Part shown: piece by piece, positions 33,728-43,486 of the stretch
Layout: each line of letters opens with the position of its first letter
Position numbering within the stretch: the first letter of the stretch is position 1
NCBI GenBank assembly: GCA_944322755.1
Contig: CALUPY010000003.1
Span: 62,001-126,000 of the forward strand
Length of the DNA: 64,000 nucleotides
DNA from: Candidatus Gastranaerophilales bacterium
Lineage (GTDB): Bacteria; Cyanobacteriota; Vampirovibrionia; Gastranaerophilales; Gastranaerophilaceae
Direction of reading: 5' to 3'
Notes under the pieces: generated by a model
What the model was told of the DNA's origin: nothing
The model's input: the letters and a program-made list of their open reading frames with translations, nothing else
Databases searched by the model: none
Program-made: the position numbers and the translations under genes

Positions 33728-34645
33728 ATGCGTATCTATAATGAGCTTGTAAAAAACGAAAATTTATCCATCTGTCTCGGTTTTTTTGACGGGGTGCATG
33801 AGGGGCATAAAGTCGTCATAAAAAATGCAGTGAATCTGGCAAAACAAAACGGACTAAAGTCTGCGGTTGTAACTTTTCGCGAACACCCTTTATGCTATCT
33901 GCAGAACAGAACCCCTGAATATATTCTGCCGATGGAGGACAGGATATCACTAATTGAGGCGCAGGGTGTTGATTATATTTACATGCTCGAATTTGATGAA
34001 AATATAGCGGATTTAATTGCGTATGACTACCTGAAAAATATTCTGATAGATACTTTTCACCCTAAATTCATTACAACGGGATTCAATCACTATTTCGGAG
34101 CAAACAGGCAGGGTGATACGGGTATGTTGAGAAACTGCCAGAAGACATTCGATTACAAATTTTTTGAAATCCCCCCTATAACTTTTAACAACACCCTGAT
34201 AAGCAGTACAAAAATCAGAACTTTAATCTCAGACGGAATGCTGGACGGTATAAAACCGCTGCTTGGCACTGATTTCTACATAAAATCCAAAATAAAAGAC
34301 GGAGACCACATTGGACGTACACTTTCTTTTCCGACAGCGAATATGGACTACCCCAAAAATATAATAAAACTATCCCGCGGGGTTTATGCAGCTCTGGTTG
34401 AAATAGACGGGACTCTGTATAAAGCCGTTGTGAATTACGGCATGCGCCCGACCGTGACGGACAGAAAAAAAATGATTGTAGAAGCATTTTTACTTGATTT
34501 TCAGGGTAATCTGTACGGAAAGAATGCTAAAGTTATCTTTAAAAGAAAAATCAGGAATGAGAAAAAGTTTGCTTCTGTTTATGAACTAAAAGTGCAAATA
34601 GCAAAAGATGCAGATATGGCACGGGATTTTCTGTCTTTAAAATAG
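33728..34645 (+). CDS. ribF: Bifunctional riboflavin kinase / FMN adenylyltransferase
   Basis: 305 residues from ATG 33728. The N-terminal adenylyltransferase domain has CLGFFDGVHEGHKVVI (nucleotidyl-transferase HxGH type), FREHPLCYL, ITTGFNHYFGANRQGDTGMLR and ISSTKIRTLISDGML. The C-terminal riboflavin kinase domain (about 185-305) has GDHIGRTLSFPTANMDYP, RGVYAALVEIDG, NYGMRPTV and VEAFLLDFQGNLYGKNAKV. It makes FMN then FAD from riboflavin. The start is fixed by the promoter; no Shine-Dalgarno sequence is visible. Confidence 0.94.
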   Translation: MRIYNELVKNENLSICLGFFDGVHEGHKVVIKNAVNLAKQNGLKSAVVTFREHPLCYLQNRTPEYILPMEDRISLIEAQGVDYIYMLEFDENIADLIAYDYLKNILIDTFHPKFITTGFNHYFGANRQGDTGMLRNCQKTFDYKFFEIPPITFNNTLISSTKIRTLISDGMLDGIKPLLGTDFYIKSKIKDGDHIGRTLSFPTANMDYPKNIIKLSRGVYAALVEIDGTLYKAVVNYGMRPTVTDRKKMIVEAFLLDFQGNLYGKNAKVIFKRKIRNEKKFASVYELKVQIAKDADMARDFLSLK

Positions 34646-34713
34646 CAAATCTGCCGGAGATGTACTTTCACAGATGCGTGACTGATTAATAAATTTTGAC
34701 ACAAATGTTAGGG

Positions 34714-34742
34714 TTGACAAACAATCTTTAATGATGTATTGT
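34714..34742 (+). promoter_or_regulatory. Strong sigma-70-type promoter
   Basis: TTGACA (34714-34719), exactly 17 bp, TATTGT (34737-34742). The -10 box overlaps the palindrome at 34739-34758. Confidence 0.75.
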
Positions 34743-34758
34743 TAGGTATACCTAACAA
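34739..34758 (+). promoter_or_regulatory. Perfect 20-bp palindromic operator
   Basis: TTGTTAGGTATACCTAACAA is its own reverse complement. It covers the end of the -10 box and the predicted start site, where a bound repressor would block RNA polymerase. The core TTAGGTATACCTAA resembles DtxR/MntR-type metal-repressor boxes as I recall them; that assignment is tentative. No regulator gene is adjacent. Confidence 0.65.
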
Positions 34759-34772
34759 TATTGGATATAAAA

Positions 34773-35930
34773 ATGCAAGTATCTTCTATCGCTAAATATA
34801 TTGACCAGCCCTATGTGCTGTTAACTTTACAAAAGAAAATGCCATATGTGTTAACAGGTTCAGCCGCTGCTTACGGACTATATGACACTTTCAGGCAGCC
34901 GGAGGGAAAAAAGGCTAAGCAGGCTGTAAAAAATACAGTTATTCTTTCATCTATCATAACATCGCTTTTATACGGCGGTCGAAAAATAAAAATCGGCGGC
35001 AGACAGCTTGTTGAATCCCCTCAAATTAGAGAAACAGTCCTTAAACAAAAAAGAGCAATTTCATCATACATCGGTTCTGTTATTGATGAAAAAGCAAAGT
35101 CCATACTTAAAAAAGCGGAACGAAGAGCAATAAGTCCGAAAGAAATTGAATATTTGCAAAAAAATCTGCCAGACGATGAAAACAGAAAAAAACTTTTTAA
35201 AACTATTTTTTCAGAGCCCGAATCACTGACCTCAAAAGAAATTTTTGAAGAAATCGGCAGGCTCTCGCTATTGGGTTTTGTTCCGGTAGTAAGCGGCGTT
35301 GCAGGCGGAATTGCCGCTGATAAGATAACAAAAACTTCTACGAAAAAAGGAACGGCAAATAAAATTAAAGAAGGTGCATACCAGTTTCTTGCGAACATTT
35401 TTCTCTGCAATATCGGTGCAGGCGCCGCACTATTCGGCATGGAATCCTTAAACAAAAAAGGAATTATAAAAAGCCTGACTCCAGCTAAAAAACTTGTTGC
35501 AATACTTAGCGGAATCACTATTACCGGGATTTTGGGCGGAAGTATGATAGCGAATTACCTTTGCAAAAAGTTTATTAATCCTATTTTTGACAAAAATTCC
35601 GCCAATGGTCTATATTCGGAGAGAAAGCCGGAATCACTTGACATCGCAATGCATTCGGATGACATAGCTACCGCCGGGGTTTTGTCCGGATTTAAATGGA
35701 TTGAACCTGCGCTGCCACTCATGTACATGATGTCCGGATACCGCGCAGGAATCGGTTATCGAAACAACTGCAAAAAATGCGGCAGTGATAAAAAGAACGA
35801 TAATCTTTTAGAAGTTCAAAAAGCTCTCTCAAAAAATAATTTTCAAACAGACAACAGACTGCGGCCGGAGGAGCACTTCATTACCAAAGTCCCCAAGCAG
35901 TCGGGTTCAAAAAATTATACATTACACTAA
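34773..35930 (+). CDS. Multi-pass membrane protein of unknown function under an operator-controlled promoter
   Basis: 385 residues from ATG 34773 (the TTG at 34761 is the alternative). Hydrophobic segments: TVILSSIITSLLYGG (about 55-70), SLLGFVPVVSGVAGGIAA (about 170-187), QFLANIFLCNIGAGAALFGM (about 208-228) and LVAILSGITITGILGGSMIANYL (about 245-268). A charged helical region with AERRAISPKEIEYLQKNLPDDEN lies between the first two. The tail is soluble and has C-K-K-C and several His. No known family recognised. The preceding operator suggests tight control, possibly by metal or stress. Confidence 0.65.
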   Translation: MQVSSIAKYIDQPYVLLTLQKKMPYVLTGSAAAYGLYDTFRQPEGKKAKQAVKNTVILSSIITSLLYGGRKIKIGGRQLVESPQIRETVLKQKRAISSYIGSVIDEKAKSILKKAERRAISPKEIEYLQKNLPDDENRKKLFKTIFSEPESLTSKEIFEEIGRLSLLGFVPVVSGVAGGIAADKITKTSTKKGTANKIKEGAYQFLANIFLCNIGAGAALFGMESLNKKGIIKSLTPAKKLVAILSGITITGILGGSMIANYLCKKFINPIFDKNSANGLYSERKPESLDIAMHSDDIATAGVLSGFKWIEPALPLMYMMSGYRAGIGYRNNCKKCGSDKKNDNLLEVQKALSKNNFQTDNRLRPEEHFITKVPKQSGSKNYTLH

Positions 35931-36057
35931 CACTTTCATTTCTTGTTATTTAGGTACCCTACACTCAGCCTGGGAAAATCTCAGGCTTTTTTCTTCTTTT
36001 GTTTTGTGCGTTAGAGCCTGTCAGGTATTGCATATTATTACACCGGCACATGTAAGG

Positions 36058-36086
36058 TTGTAAACTCTGCGAAAATAGTTTAATAT
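36058..36086 (+). promoter_or_regulatory. Probable promoter of the secreted cysteine-rich protein
   Basis: TTGTAA (36058-36063), 17 bp, TAATAT (36081-36086). GAAGGAG precedes the ATG at 36113. Confidence 0.45.
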
Positions 36087-36112
36087 ATCATTATATAGAA
36101 GGAGTACTAAAT

Positions 36113-36520
36113 ATGAAAAGATTTTTAATTGCATTATTAGGTATCGGTGTCTGCTCGGTTTCAGTGAATGCGGCTTTTGCTGCTGACAAGTACTTGTGCA
36201 AGTGGACAGGTGTTTCCGGTTCAAACAAAGCTGTCTATACAACTAACATGACTGCACAGTCATTTTGCAACGTAAGAAAACATCTTGGAGAAGATGCTTA
36301 CAACAGCTGTATTACTAAAGATTTTGAAGAACTAAAAAAAGCATATTACACGGGTAAATGTAAAAAATATACCCAAAAAATCCATTCTGACACAAATAAT
36401 AGCGCAAGATGCTTTGTGGATATTACGGATGACCCGGCTGACGGTTATATAATCAACTGCTTCGGGCCTACCGCAAATACATTCCGACCAAAAGTAGAAG
36501 AGATGTACAAAAACAGATAA
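36113..36520 (+). CDS. Secreted six-cysteine protein
   Basis: 135 residues with a clear signal peptide (MKRFLIALLGIGVCSVSVNAAFA, cleavage before ADKYLC). The mature chain is about 111 residues and holds six cysteines (YLCKW, SFCNV, NSCIT, GKCKK, ARCFV, NCFG), enough for three disulfides, which points to an oxidising periplasm or the outside. No domain recognised. It stands alone between a promoter and a strong terminator. Confidence 0.72.
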   Translation: MKRFLIALLGIGVCSVSVNAAFAADKYLCKWTGVSGSNKAVYTTNMTAQSFCNVRKHLGEDAYNSCITKDFEELKKAYYTGKCKKYTQKIHSDTNNSARCFVDITDDPADGYIINCFGPTANTFRPKVEEMYKNR

Positions 36521-36536
36521 ATCCGATTCAAAAACA

Positions 36537-36570
36537 AAAACTCCGCACTTATTGGAAAGTGCGGAGTTTT
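36537..36570 (+). terminator. Strong, probably bidirectional terminator
   Basis: A perfect 14-bp stem AAAACTCCGCACTT (36537-36550) / AAGTGCGGAGTTTT (36557-36570) around a 6-nt loop, between the convergent secreted protein gene and the Ycf23 gene. Confidence 0.94.
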
Positions 36571-36630
36571 TAGTTTTTCATAGAACGTTGTTCTAAGTCT
36601 GCTGCCGGATTAACGAAAAAACCGGTTAAC

Positions 36631-37398
36631 CTACGCAATAACTTCTTCTTTTGCTTCTGAAACAACAGCTTTCGGTGCGCATTCAACAATAGCTCTTGCC
36701 ATGGCAATCATCTCAATTTCAGAGTTCAGTTTGTTTACGCAAGAACCTACGCCGATAGCGCTAGCACCTGCTGCAAATGCCATAGCTGCAGTTGTTGTAG
36801 TGATACCAGAAGCAGTCATAACAGGTATATCAACGTTTCTTACGAGTTCGATTGTGTTAGCAATAGAAACCTGTGCTGTTTCAAGAAGTCCTCTTGCACC
36901 TGCGCTGTGAGCATTTGCAATAGCAGCGCCTTCTGTTTGGATAAGGTCAATACCCATTTCTTCAAGAGCTTTTGCGAGTTCAATCTGTTCTGCCACTTCA
37001 ATGTGTCCGGGAACTGTAACACATTTGAAAACTTTTGAGCTTCCGATTAAAGCCAGTGTTTCTTTAACAATATCAAGTATTTCCATAGCTGACATTCTCA
37101 TGCCTTTTTTGTATAGAGCATCAAAGTTTCCGACTTCAATAGCATCTGCACCGGCTTTTACAGCTGCAGCAAGGTCTTCCGGAACAATTGAAGATACAAA
37201 AACAGGAAGACTTGTATTTTCTTTCGTCATTTCAATGATAGCTTTATCAGCAGCAACATCCACTGCACTTGCACCGGCTTTATCAGCAGCGATAACTACG
37301 CTTTTAACTCTGTCAATGTCAAAATTGTCAATGCCTGCAATAATTTTTACCGCTCTTTTTTCGGCAAGGTGTTTTTCAAATAATTTAATTCTCTTCAT
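36631..37398 (-). CDS. Ycf23/DUF561 family TIM-barrel protein
   Basis: 255 residues. The pattern AVKIIAGIDNFDIDRVKSVVIAADKAGASAVDVAAD, PVFVSSIVPEDLAAAVKAGADAIEVGNFDALY, CVTVPGHIEVAEQIELAKALEEMGIDLIQTEG, PVMTASGITTTTAAMAFAAGASAIGVGSCVNKLN matches the DUF561/Ycf23 barrel of cyanobacteria and red-algal plastids. Its biochemical role is not known. It is a useful marker of cyanobacterial-lineage ancestry. Located 34 bp downstream of gyrA on the same strand. Confidence 0.85.
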   Translation of the reverse strand: MKRIKLFEKHLAEKRAVKIIAGIDNFDIDRVKSVVIAADKAGASAVDVAADKAIIEMTKENTSLPVFVSSIVPEDLAAAVKAGADAIEVGNFDALYKKGMRMSAMEILDIVKETLALIGSSKVFKCVTVPGHIEVAEQIELAKALEEMGIDLIQTEGAAIANAHSAGARGLLETAQVSIANTIELVRNVDIPVMTASGITTTTAAMAFAAGASAIGVGSCVNKLNSEIEMIAMARAIVECAPKAVVSEAKEEVIA

Positions 37399-37432
37399 AA
37401 GTAAATAGCCTTTCTCTTATGTCATTTTGTCC

Positions 37433-40018
37433 TTAGTCGTTATTATTATTCTCTTCTATATTCGTATTTACGTCAAGTATGCTCTGTTGAATACTTTCAT
37501 CAGACTGTGCGGGTTCAGTAGACGGACAAGCAGCCTGAGCAGCATTGTCCTCATCAGGGTCAACAATTTTGTTAACCGTACAAACAGTGTCGCCTTCTGA
37601 GAGGTTTTGGATTTTCACACCTGTGGCCGGTCTGCCCTGACGCGAAATGCAATCGGCTTTGATACGCGATACAACACCATTAGATGTAACAACCATAATT
37701 TCGTCGCTTTCTTCCACAATGGTCAGTGCAACGAGTCTTGAGGTTGAGGTTTTGAATTTCGTAGCGATGAGCCCGATTCCGCCTCTGTTTTGCGGTCTGA
37801 ATTCAGAGAGTTTTGAACGTTTTCCGAAACCGTCTGATGTTACTACAAGCAAATCAGCATCATAATTTCTCGGTACAATATCACATCCGATTATGCTGTC
37901 TTGCGCGCGAAGTTTCATAGAGTTTACGCCGCGGGCACTTCTGCCAAGCGGTCTGAGGTCGTTAATCGGGAATCTGATAGCCATACCGCAGCTGGTACCG
38001 ATAATGACTTCATCATTGTCCGCAGCCTGTTTAACCCAGCAGAGCCTGTCGCCCTCTTCGAGTCCGATTGCGATAATACCGTTTCTTCTGATGTTTTCAA
38101 AATTATCAAGGCTTATACGTTTGATATAACCTTTTTGCGTAAGCATAATAAGGTTGGAGGCCGATTTAAAATCGCTGACCGGAACGACCGCAGTAATCTG
38201 TTCATCCTGCTCAAGCGGAAGCACGTTTATAATCGGCAGACCTTTTGCCTGTCTTTGACCTTCGGGGAAGTCATAGACATTAAGGCTGTAAACTGTACCC
38301 TTCGAGCTGAAGAACAGAACTTTGTCGTGCATCATTGCAGTAAAGAACTGTTCAACATCGTCGTCCTCTTTTGTTTTTATTCCACCCTTACCGCGTGTTG
38401 CCCGGTTTTGGCGTTCAAACGTATCAAGAGAAATACGTTTCAAATATCCCTGACGTGTGATGAACACAGCCATCGGAACATTGGGTGTTAAGTCCTCGAT
38501 TGTCATTTCATCAGCCTCAGGCACAATCTGGGTGCGTCTGTCATCTCCGTATTTTTCCTTGTCTTCGAGGAGTTCTTCTTTGATAAGGTTCAAAACTTTT
38601 TGTCTGTCAGCAAGAATAGCCTCGTATTCCGCGATTTTCTTCTGCAGTTCTTCGTATTCAGCTTTGATTTTGTCCTGTTCCAATCCTGTTAATCTTCTCA
38701 ATTGCATTTCGAGGATTGCATTAGCCTGGTCAGCGTCCAGTCCGAATCTGGACATCAAGCCCACACGAGCCTCATCGGTAGTTTTTGATTTTTTAATGAG
38801 TTCAATGACTTCATCAAGGTGTCCGAGCGCAATCAGCAAACCTGCCAAAATATGTGCTCTGATTTTGGCTTTTTTAAGGAAGAAAATCGTACGTCTGGTA
38901 ACGATTTCAACTCTGTGTTCAACAAACTCGTTTAATACCTCATATAAATTCATCAACCTCGGCTGCTTTCCGACAAGAGCCAGCATGTTTACGCCGAATG
39001 TCGTTCTAAGCTGCGTAAATTTGAAAAGATTATTTTTAACGACTTCCGGTTTTGCATCGCGTTTTAGCTCGATTACGATTCTCATGCCTTCTCTGTCTGA
39101 TTCGTCTCTGAGGTCGGATATGCCGTCTATTTTCTTATCCCTTACGAGTTCCGCAATTTTTTCAATAAGCTGTGCTTTGTTTACCTGATAAGGTATCTCT
39201 GTAACGATAATGGCTGTTCTCGCCTGGCGTCCGTTGCCGCCCGGGATTTCTTCAAATGCTGCAACAGCCTGCATTTTTATAGAGCCGCGGCCTGTTGTAT
39301 AAGCCTGTTTGATATCCTGCAGACCGACAATGGTCGCAGCAGTAGGGAAGTCCGGCCCTTTAATATACTGCATAAGACCTTCGACAGTAATTTCAGGATT
39401 ATCTATCAGAGCAATTGTTCCGTCCACAATTTCTCTTAAGTTGTGGGGGGGGATATTTGTAGCCATGCCGACTGCAATACCTGATACTCCGTTTAGCAAA
39501 AGCATGGGCAGGCGCACGGGCAATACAGAAGGTTCTTCAAGCGAACCGTCAAAGTTCGGGGTGAAGTCAACTGTTTCACAGTCAATATCAGCAAGCATAG
39601 AAGTCGTAATTTTGTGCATTCTGGCTTCTGTATACCTCATTGCAGCAGCAGAGTCGCCGTCTACAGAACCGAAGTTTCCATGCCCGTCAATCGTAAGATA
39701 TCTGGTCGCAAACGGCTGCGCCATACGGACAAGCGATTCATAAACGGCAGAATCACCGTGCGGGTGATATTTACCGAGAACTTCACCGACGATTCTGGCA
39801 CTTTTCTTGAAAGGTTTATCCGGTGTCATGCCCAGTTCGTTCATTGCGAATAAAATACGTCTGTGAACCGGTTTCAGACCGTCTCTTACATCAGGAAGCG
39901 CACGCCCGACGATTACGGACATCGCATAGTCGATGTATGAACGTTTCATTTCGTCTCTAATATTTACCGGTACTATTTTTCCATCTTCAAATAAATTCTG
40001 TTGACTCAAATCTGCCAC
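37433..40018 (-). CDS. gyrA: DNA gyrase subunit A
   Basis: 861 residues from GTG 40018 ([59 protein letters not shown]). The open frame continues to 40123, but a TATTAT -10 box lies about 14 nt before this [26 protein letters not shown] is the quinolone region (Ser at the position of E. coli Ser83, Glu at that of Asp87); AMRYTEARM contains the active-site Tyr. The GyrA box appears as [10 protein letters not shown], so this is gyrase rather than ParC. The beta-propeller repeats are complete and the tail is acidic and Asn-rich. Confidence 0.95.
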   Translation of the reverse strand: MADLSQQNLFEDGKIVPVNIRDEMKRSYIDYAMSVIVGRALPDVRDGLKPVHRRILFAMNELGMTPDKPFKKSARIVGEVLGKYHPHGDSAVYESLVRMAQPFATRYLTIDGHGNFGSVDGDSAAAMRYTEARMHKITTSMLADIDCETVDFTPNFDGSLEEPSVLPVRLPMLLLNGVSGIAVGMATNIPPHNLREIVDGTIALIDNPEITVEGLMQYIKGPDFPTAATIVGLQDIKQAYTTGRGSIKMQAVAAFEEIPGGNGRQARTAIIVTEIPYQVNKAQLIEKIAELVRDKKIDGISDLRDESDREGMRIVIELKRDAKPEVVKNNLFKFTQLRTTFGVNMLALVGKQPRLMNLYEVLNEFVEHRVEIVTRRTIFFLKKAKIRAHILAGLLIALGHLDEVIELIKKSKTTDEARVGLMSRFGLDADQANAILEMQLRRLTGLEQDKIKAEYEELQKKIAEYEAILADRQKVLNLIKEELLEDKEKYGDDRRTQIVPEADEMTIEDLTPNVPMAVFITRQGYLKRISLDTFERQNRATRGKGGIKTKEDDDVEQFFTAMMHDKVLFFSSKGTVYSLNVYDFPEGQRQAKGLPIINVLPLEQDEQITAVVPVSDFKSASNLIMLTQKGYIKRISLDNFENIRRNGIIAIGLEEGDRLCWVKQAADNDEVIIGTSCGMAIRFPINDLRPLGRSARGVNSMKLRAQDSIIGCDIVPRNYDADLLVVTSDGFGKRSKLSEFRPQNRGGIGLIATKFKTSTSRLVALTIVEESDEIMVVTSNGVVSRIKADCISRQGRPATGVKIQNLSEGDTVCTVNKIVDPDEDNAAQAACPSTEPAQSDESIQQSILDVNTNIEENNNND

Positions 40019-40107
40019 CCCATAATTGTCTGATAATATATATATTTTAACATGAACAAAGTACTGTGCAAATTGTAAAATATTTTTTATGCTGCCTGTA
40101 AAAATTA

Positions 40108-40143
40108 AAAATCCGCTGCACATATAGTGGCAACGGATTTTTT
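40108..40143 (-). terminator. Terminator after the gatC-pyrG-surE operon
   Basis: ATCCG(C)TGC at 40111-40119 pairs with GCAACGGAT at 40130-40138 with one wobble; on the minus strand it is followed by TTTTTA. It separates surE from gyrA. Confidence 0.7.
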
Positions 40144-40207
40144 TGATTTTTATTTATACAGGTTTTTCGCTTCTGCAATAGGAATTTTACAAGGATAGTT
40201 TCAGGTT

Positions 40208-40999
40208 TTAGAACCAGTCGCACATTCCGTCTTTGCAAAACGCATTTTCCAGTTCAGGCATAATGCTTTCCTGCGTCATTTCAAATGTAATCGGAGTTAT
40301 CGAAATTTTATTCATGCGCAGCGCATTAATATCCGTACCGTCATTTTCATCATACTGAATAAGCTGACCGGCAAGCCAGTAGTATGTTTTGCCTCTCGGG
40401 TCAAGTCTTTTGTCATAGTCGCTTGTAAACATTCTTGTGCCGAGTCTGGTTATTGCGACGCCGTTTACATCTTCACCGCTCAACGACGGGAAGTTTATAT
40501 TCAAAATACATTTCGGCGGAAGATTAACATCTTTAATTTTTTGAACGAATTTAGCCATAAATTCTGCAGCAAATTTGAAATTTTCAAGCTCGCATGTCAA
40601 ACCCGCAAGAGAAGTTGCAATCGCCGGATACCCGAGCATAGCGCCTTCCAGCGCGCAGCTGACAGTACCTGAATAGAGAATGTCAGCACCCAGATTCGGC
40701 CCGTGATTTATGCCTGAAATCACAATATCCGGTTTTTCATCAGGCCCCAGAATAGCGCTCAGACCAATTTTTACGCAGTCGCCCGGAGTGCCTGTTGTAA
40801 CCCAGTTTCTTTTTGCACCGAATTTCGGATCGAGTTCTTCTACCCGCAATGGTGTATGCAAAGTCAAAGAATGGCCGGCAGCACTTCTTTCTCTGTCCGG
40901 TGCAATTACATAAACATCATTTTCTTTGCTGAGAGCTTCTGTAAGTGCCCTGATACCGTTTGCTACTATTCCATCATCATTTGATATAAGTATTTTCAT
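40208..40999 (-). CDS. surE: 5'/3'-nucleotidase SurE
   Basis: 263 residues. MKILISNDDGIVANGI (metal-binding Asp-Asp), APDRERSAAGHSLT, WVTTGTPGDCVKIGL, PDIVISGINHGPNLGADILYSGTVSCALEGAMLGYPAIATS and INFP are the SurE signatures. It dephosphorylates nucleoside monophosphates, and polyphosphate in some species, in stationary phase. AGGAG lies before the ATG; 12 nt after pyrG. Confidence 0.95.
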   Translation of the reverse strand: MKILISNDDGIVANGIRALTEALSKENDVYVIAPDRERSAAGHSLTLHTPLRVEELDPKFGAKRNWVTTGTPGDCVKIGLSAILGPDEKPDIVISGINHGPNLGADILYSGTVSCALEGAMLGYPAIATSLAGLTCELENFKFAAEFMAKFVQKIKDVNLPPKCILNINFPSLSGEDVNGVAITRLGTRMFTSDYDKRLDPRGKTYYWLAGQLIQYDENDGTDINALRMNKISITPITFEMTQESIMPELENAFCKDGMCDWF

Positions 41000-41011
41000 A
41001 TTATTCTCCTG

Positions 41012-42622
41012 TTACTCTTTATGGTTTTGATTTACAGCATTCATAAAACCGATGAACAGCGGGTGTGCATGTTCAGGTCTGGACTTAAATTCAGGATGAA
41101 ACTGGCATGCAACAAACCAGTCATTTTTCGGATATTCAACAATTTCACACAGAGACCCGTCAGGTGAAACCCCTGAAAAGACGAGACCTGCATCTTCAAT
41201 CTGCTGTTTAAACTCGTTATTTACTTCGTATCTGTGTCTGTGTCTTTCATCGATTACATCTTTGCCGTATGCTTTATGGGCTTTTGTTCCTTTTTTGAGT
41301 TTACATTCATATTTTCCAAGTCTCATTGTTCCGCCGAGCCCTTCAATATGTTTTTGCTCAAGCATTATATCAATGACCGGATACAGTGTTCCTTCATCGA
41401 ACTCTGTACTGTTTGCATTCTTTAAGCCTACAACATTTCTTGCATATTCAATTACCGCACACTGCATTCCAAGACACAGCCCCAAAAACGGAACGTTATT
41501 TTCTCTGGCATACCGGATTACGTTCAGCTTGCCCTCAATGCCTCTTACGCCGAAACCGCCGGGGACAACAAGTCCTTCAACATCTTTGAGTGCTTCTTTT
41601 GCTTTTGAGTAATCAACACAGTCTTCTGAATTTATCCATTTTATTTCTATTTGTGCATTATGCTTATACCCGGCGTGTTTTAAGGATTCAACAACAGAGA
41701 TATAAGCGTCGGAGAGTTTTGTGTACTTTCCGGCAATTGCTATTTTAAAAGTCTTTTTCGGATTTTTAATATTTTCGACTAATTTTATCCAAGACTCAAG
41801 ATGCGGCTTTTTATCCAAAAGCTGGAGTCTTTTAAGAACAACCTGCGCCATTTCCTGCGCTTCCAGAGCCAGAGGAACTTCGTAAATTGATTTCAGGTCT
41901 TTACATTCAATAACAGCCTCAATCGGAACAGAGCAGAACAGCGCAAGTTTTTCTTTTTCTTTTTTCGGAATCGGCTTTGAAGTTCTGCAAACAAGAATTT
42001 CAGGCTGTATACCGTAGCTTCTTAAAACAGCAACGCTGTGCTGCGAAGGTTTTGTTTTCAATTCACCGGAGGTCGGAAGATAAGGAACCAGAGTTACATG
42101 AATAGAAATACTGTTTCCGTATCCGAGTTCAGAGCGGAACTGTCTTATTGCTTCAATAAATGGCAGCCCCTCGATGTCGCCTATTGTGCCGCCAACCTCA
42201 ATTATGACAAAATCAGGCTTAAACTGGACAGCCGCTTTTTTCATTCTTGATTTTATTTCGTTTGTGATGTGCGGAATGGTTTGGACTGTGGCGCCAAGGT
42301 ACTCACCTTTTCTCTCTTTTTTTATTACTGTCTGGTATATATAGCCGGATGTTACGTTGTTTATTCTGCCGAGATTTGTGTCGGTAAACCTTTCGTAGTG
42401 TCCGAGGTCAAGGTCAGTTTCTGCGCCGTCGTCAGTGACAAAGACTTCGCCATGCTGAAAGGGGCTCATTGTTCCCGGGTCAACGTTTATATAGGGATCA
42501 AATTTTTGGATTACAACGGAAAAGCCTCTTGCAGTAAGCAGCTTTCCGAGTGATGCAGCGACTATGCCTTTCCCGAGTGACGATACTACGCCGCCTGTTA
42601 CAAAAATATACTTAGTTGTCAT
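41012..42622 (-). CDS. pyrG: CTP synthase
   Basis: 536 residues. The synthetase domain starts [26 protein letters not shown] with [41 protein letters not shown]. The glutaminase domain (from about 290) has [15 protein letters not shown], the nucleophile Cys in [19 protein letters not shown], and [17 protein letters not shown] with the His/Glu of the triad. It converts UTP to CTP using glutamine. AAAGGGG lies before the ATG; gatC lies 31 nt upstream. Confidence 0.97.
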   Translation of the reverse strand: MTTKYIFVTGGVVSSLGKGIVAASLGKLLTARGFSVVIQKFDPYINVDPGTMSPFQHGEVFVTDDGAETDLDLGHYERFTDTNLGRINNVTSGYIYQTVIKKERKGEYLGATVQTIPHITNEIKSRMKKAAVQFKPDFVIIEVGGTIGDIEGLPFIEAIRQFRSELGYGNSISIHVTLVPYLPTSGELKTKPSQHSVAVLRSYGIQPEILVCRTSKPIPKKEKEKLALFCSVPIEAVIECKDLKSIYEVPLALEAQEMAQVVLKRLQLLDKKPHLESWIKLVENIKNPKKTFKIAIAGKYTKLSDAYISVVESLKHAGYKHNAQIEIKWINSEDCVDYSKAKEALKDVEGLVVPGGFGVRGIEGKLNVIRYARENNVPFLGLCLGMQCAVIEYARNVVGLKNANSTEFDEGTLYPVIDIMLEQKHIEGLGGTMRLGKYECKLKKGTKAHKAYGKDVIDERHRHRYEVNNEFKQQIEDAGLVFSGVSPDGSLCEIVEYPKNDWFVACQFHPEFKSRPEHAHPLFIGFMNAVNQNHKE

Positions 42623-42653
42623 ACTTATACCCCTTTACCCAGTCTTTCTCTAT

Positions 42654-42935
42654 CTAATTAATCTTTGGAACTCTGAAAAATCCGTTTTCTTCAACAGGCG
42701 CATTTGCCATAAGTTCTTCTTTAGTTTGTCTGTATTCCGGAACGTCTTCTCTCATAACGTTAACAACAGGTATAGCATGCGCCATCGGTTCAACACCTGT
42801 TGTATCAATTTCATTCATCTGCTGGGCGTATTCAAGAATTGCGCCGAGCTGTTTTGTGAATTTTTCTTTTTCTTCTTCCGTTAATTCCAGTCTTGCAAGT
42901 TTTGCCACATGTTCAACGTCTTTTATGCTAATCAT
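42654..42935 (-). CDS. gatC: Asp/Glu-tRNA(Asn/Gln) amidotransferase subunit C
   Basis: 93 residues: ISIKDVEHVAKLARLELTEEEKEKFTKQLGAILEYAQQMNEIDTTGVEPMAHAIPVVNVMREDV… and C-terminal NAPVEENGFFRVPKI. This is the typical GatC wrap around GatA/GatB for indirect Gln- or Asn-tRNA formation. gatA and gatB are not in the window. First gene of a gatC-pyrG-surE operon; CCGGAG precedes the ATG. Confidence 0.95.
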   Translation of the reverse strand: MISIKDVEHVAKLARLELTEEEKEKFTKQLGAILEYAQQMNEIDTTGVEPMAHAIPVVNVMREDVPEYRQTKEELMANAPVEENGFFRVPKIN

Positions 42936-43295
42936 TTTTCATCTCCGGTTTAAATTGTATCAAATTTCCATATAAAATTTCCATTTATATTTGTATCATA
43001 TAATTATATATTTTTCCATGCTTGCAATAAAAAGTCTGGAAAAATTGCAATATCAATTAGCTGTATACCCCTGAAATTGTGTATAGAAATCGGAATCATT
43101 TCAGGATACAAGGGCAAATCCGACACATTAAAGTTAAGTTTTATAAATTTTTGCTTTGAAAATAAAATGTTTATTGTAAGATAAAAGAAAGACTAAAAAA
43201 ACGCGATAGAATGTAAGGGAAAAAGCTGCATTCTATAGTTTTTACTTGAAAAAAATCAGAAAAATTAAAATATTAAATAGAAAAGGTAAAAAAAA
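42936..43295 (+). promoter_or_regulatory. Divergent intergenic region upstream of rpmG
   Basis: 360 bp between gatC (minus) and rpmG (plus) with no gene. It holds the inverted repeats CCTGAAAT/ATTTCAGG (43070-43077, 43098-43105) and TTGCAAT/ATTGCAA (43022-43050). A TTGAAA (43156-43161) and TAAGAT (43177-43182) pair has a short 15-bp spacer. A leader hairpin ATAGAATG/CATTCTAT (43206-43236) is followed by TTTTT. The last may be an attenuator or leader structure for the ribosomal/sec cluster. AAAGG lies before the rpmG ATG. Confidence 0.4.
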
Positions 43296-43463
43296 ATGGG
43301 CATCAAAGGCAAAATTGACAAAATGGTTGTTCTCGCTTGTGAAGATTGCAAACGCAGAAATTACACCACAACAAAAAACAAAAAGACCCTTAAAGAAAGA
43401 ATGGAACTGAAAAAATACTGTTCATTCTGCGGCAGACACACTGTTCACAAAGAAACTAAGTAA
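43296..43463 (+). CDS. rpmG: 50S ribosomal protein L33
   Basis: 55 residues ([27 protein letters not shown]…[16 protein letters not shown]). It has the two C-x-x-C pairs of the zinc-binding (C+) form and the usual R-N-Y-T-T-T-K-N-K core. It heads the classical rpmG - tRNA-Trp - secE - nusG - rplK - rplA order. Confidence 0.95.
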   Translation: MGIKGKIDKMVVLACEDCKRRNYTTTKNKKTLKERMELKKYCSFCGRHTVHKETK

Positions 43464-43486
43464 GCTTAACATATTATAATTTAAAA

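Noticed and set aside
34739-34758. Palindrome as an insertion-sequence end or terminator
   Set aside because: It has no loop or T-run, no transposase nearby, and its overlap with the -10 box fits an operator better.
38457-39188. 243-residue plus-strand ORF inside gyrA
   Set aside because: Antisense shadow of a conserved gene; Ser/Leu-rich with no recognisable domain.
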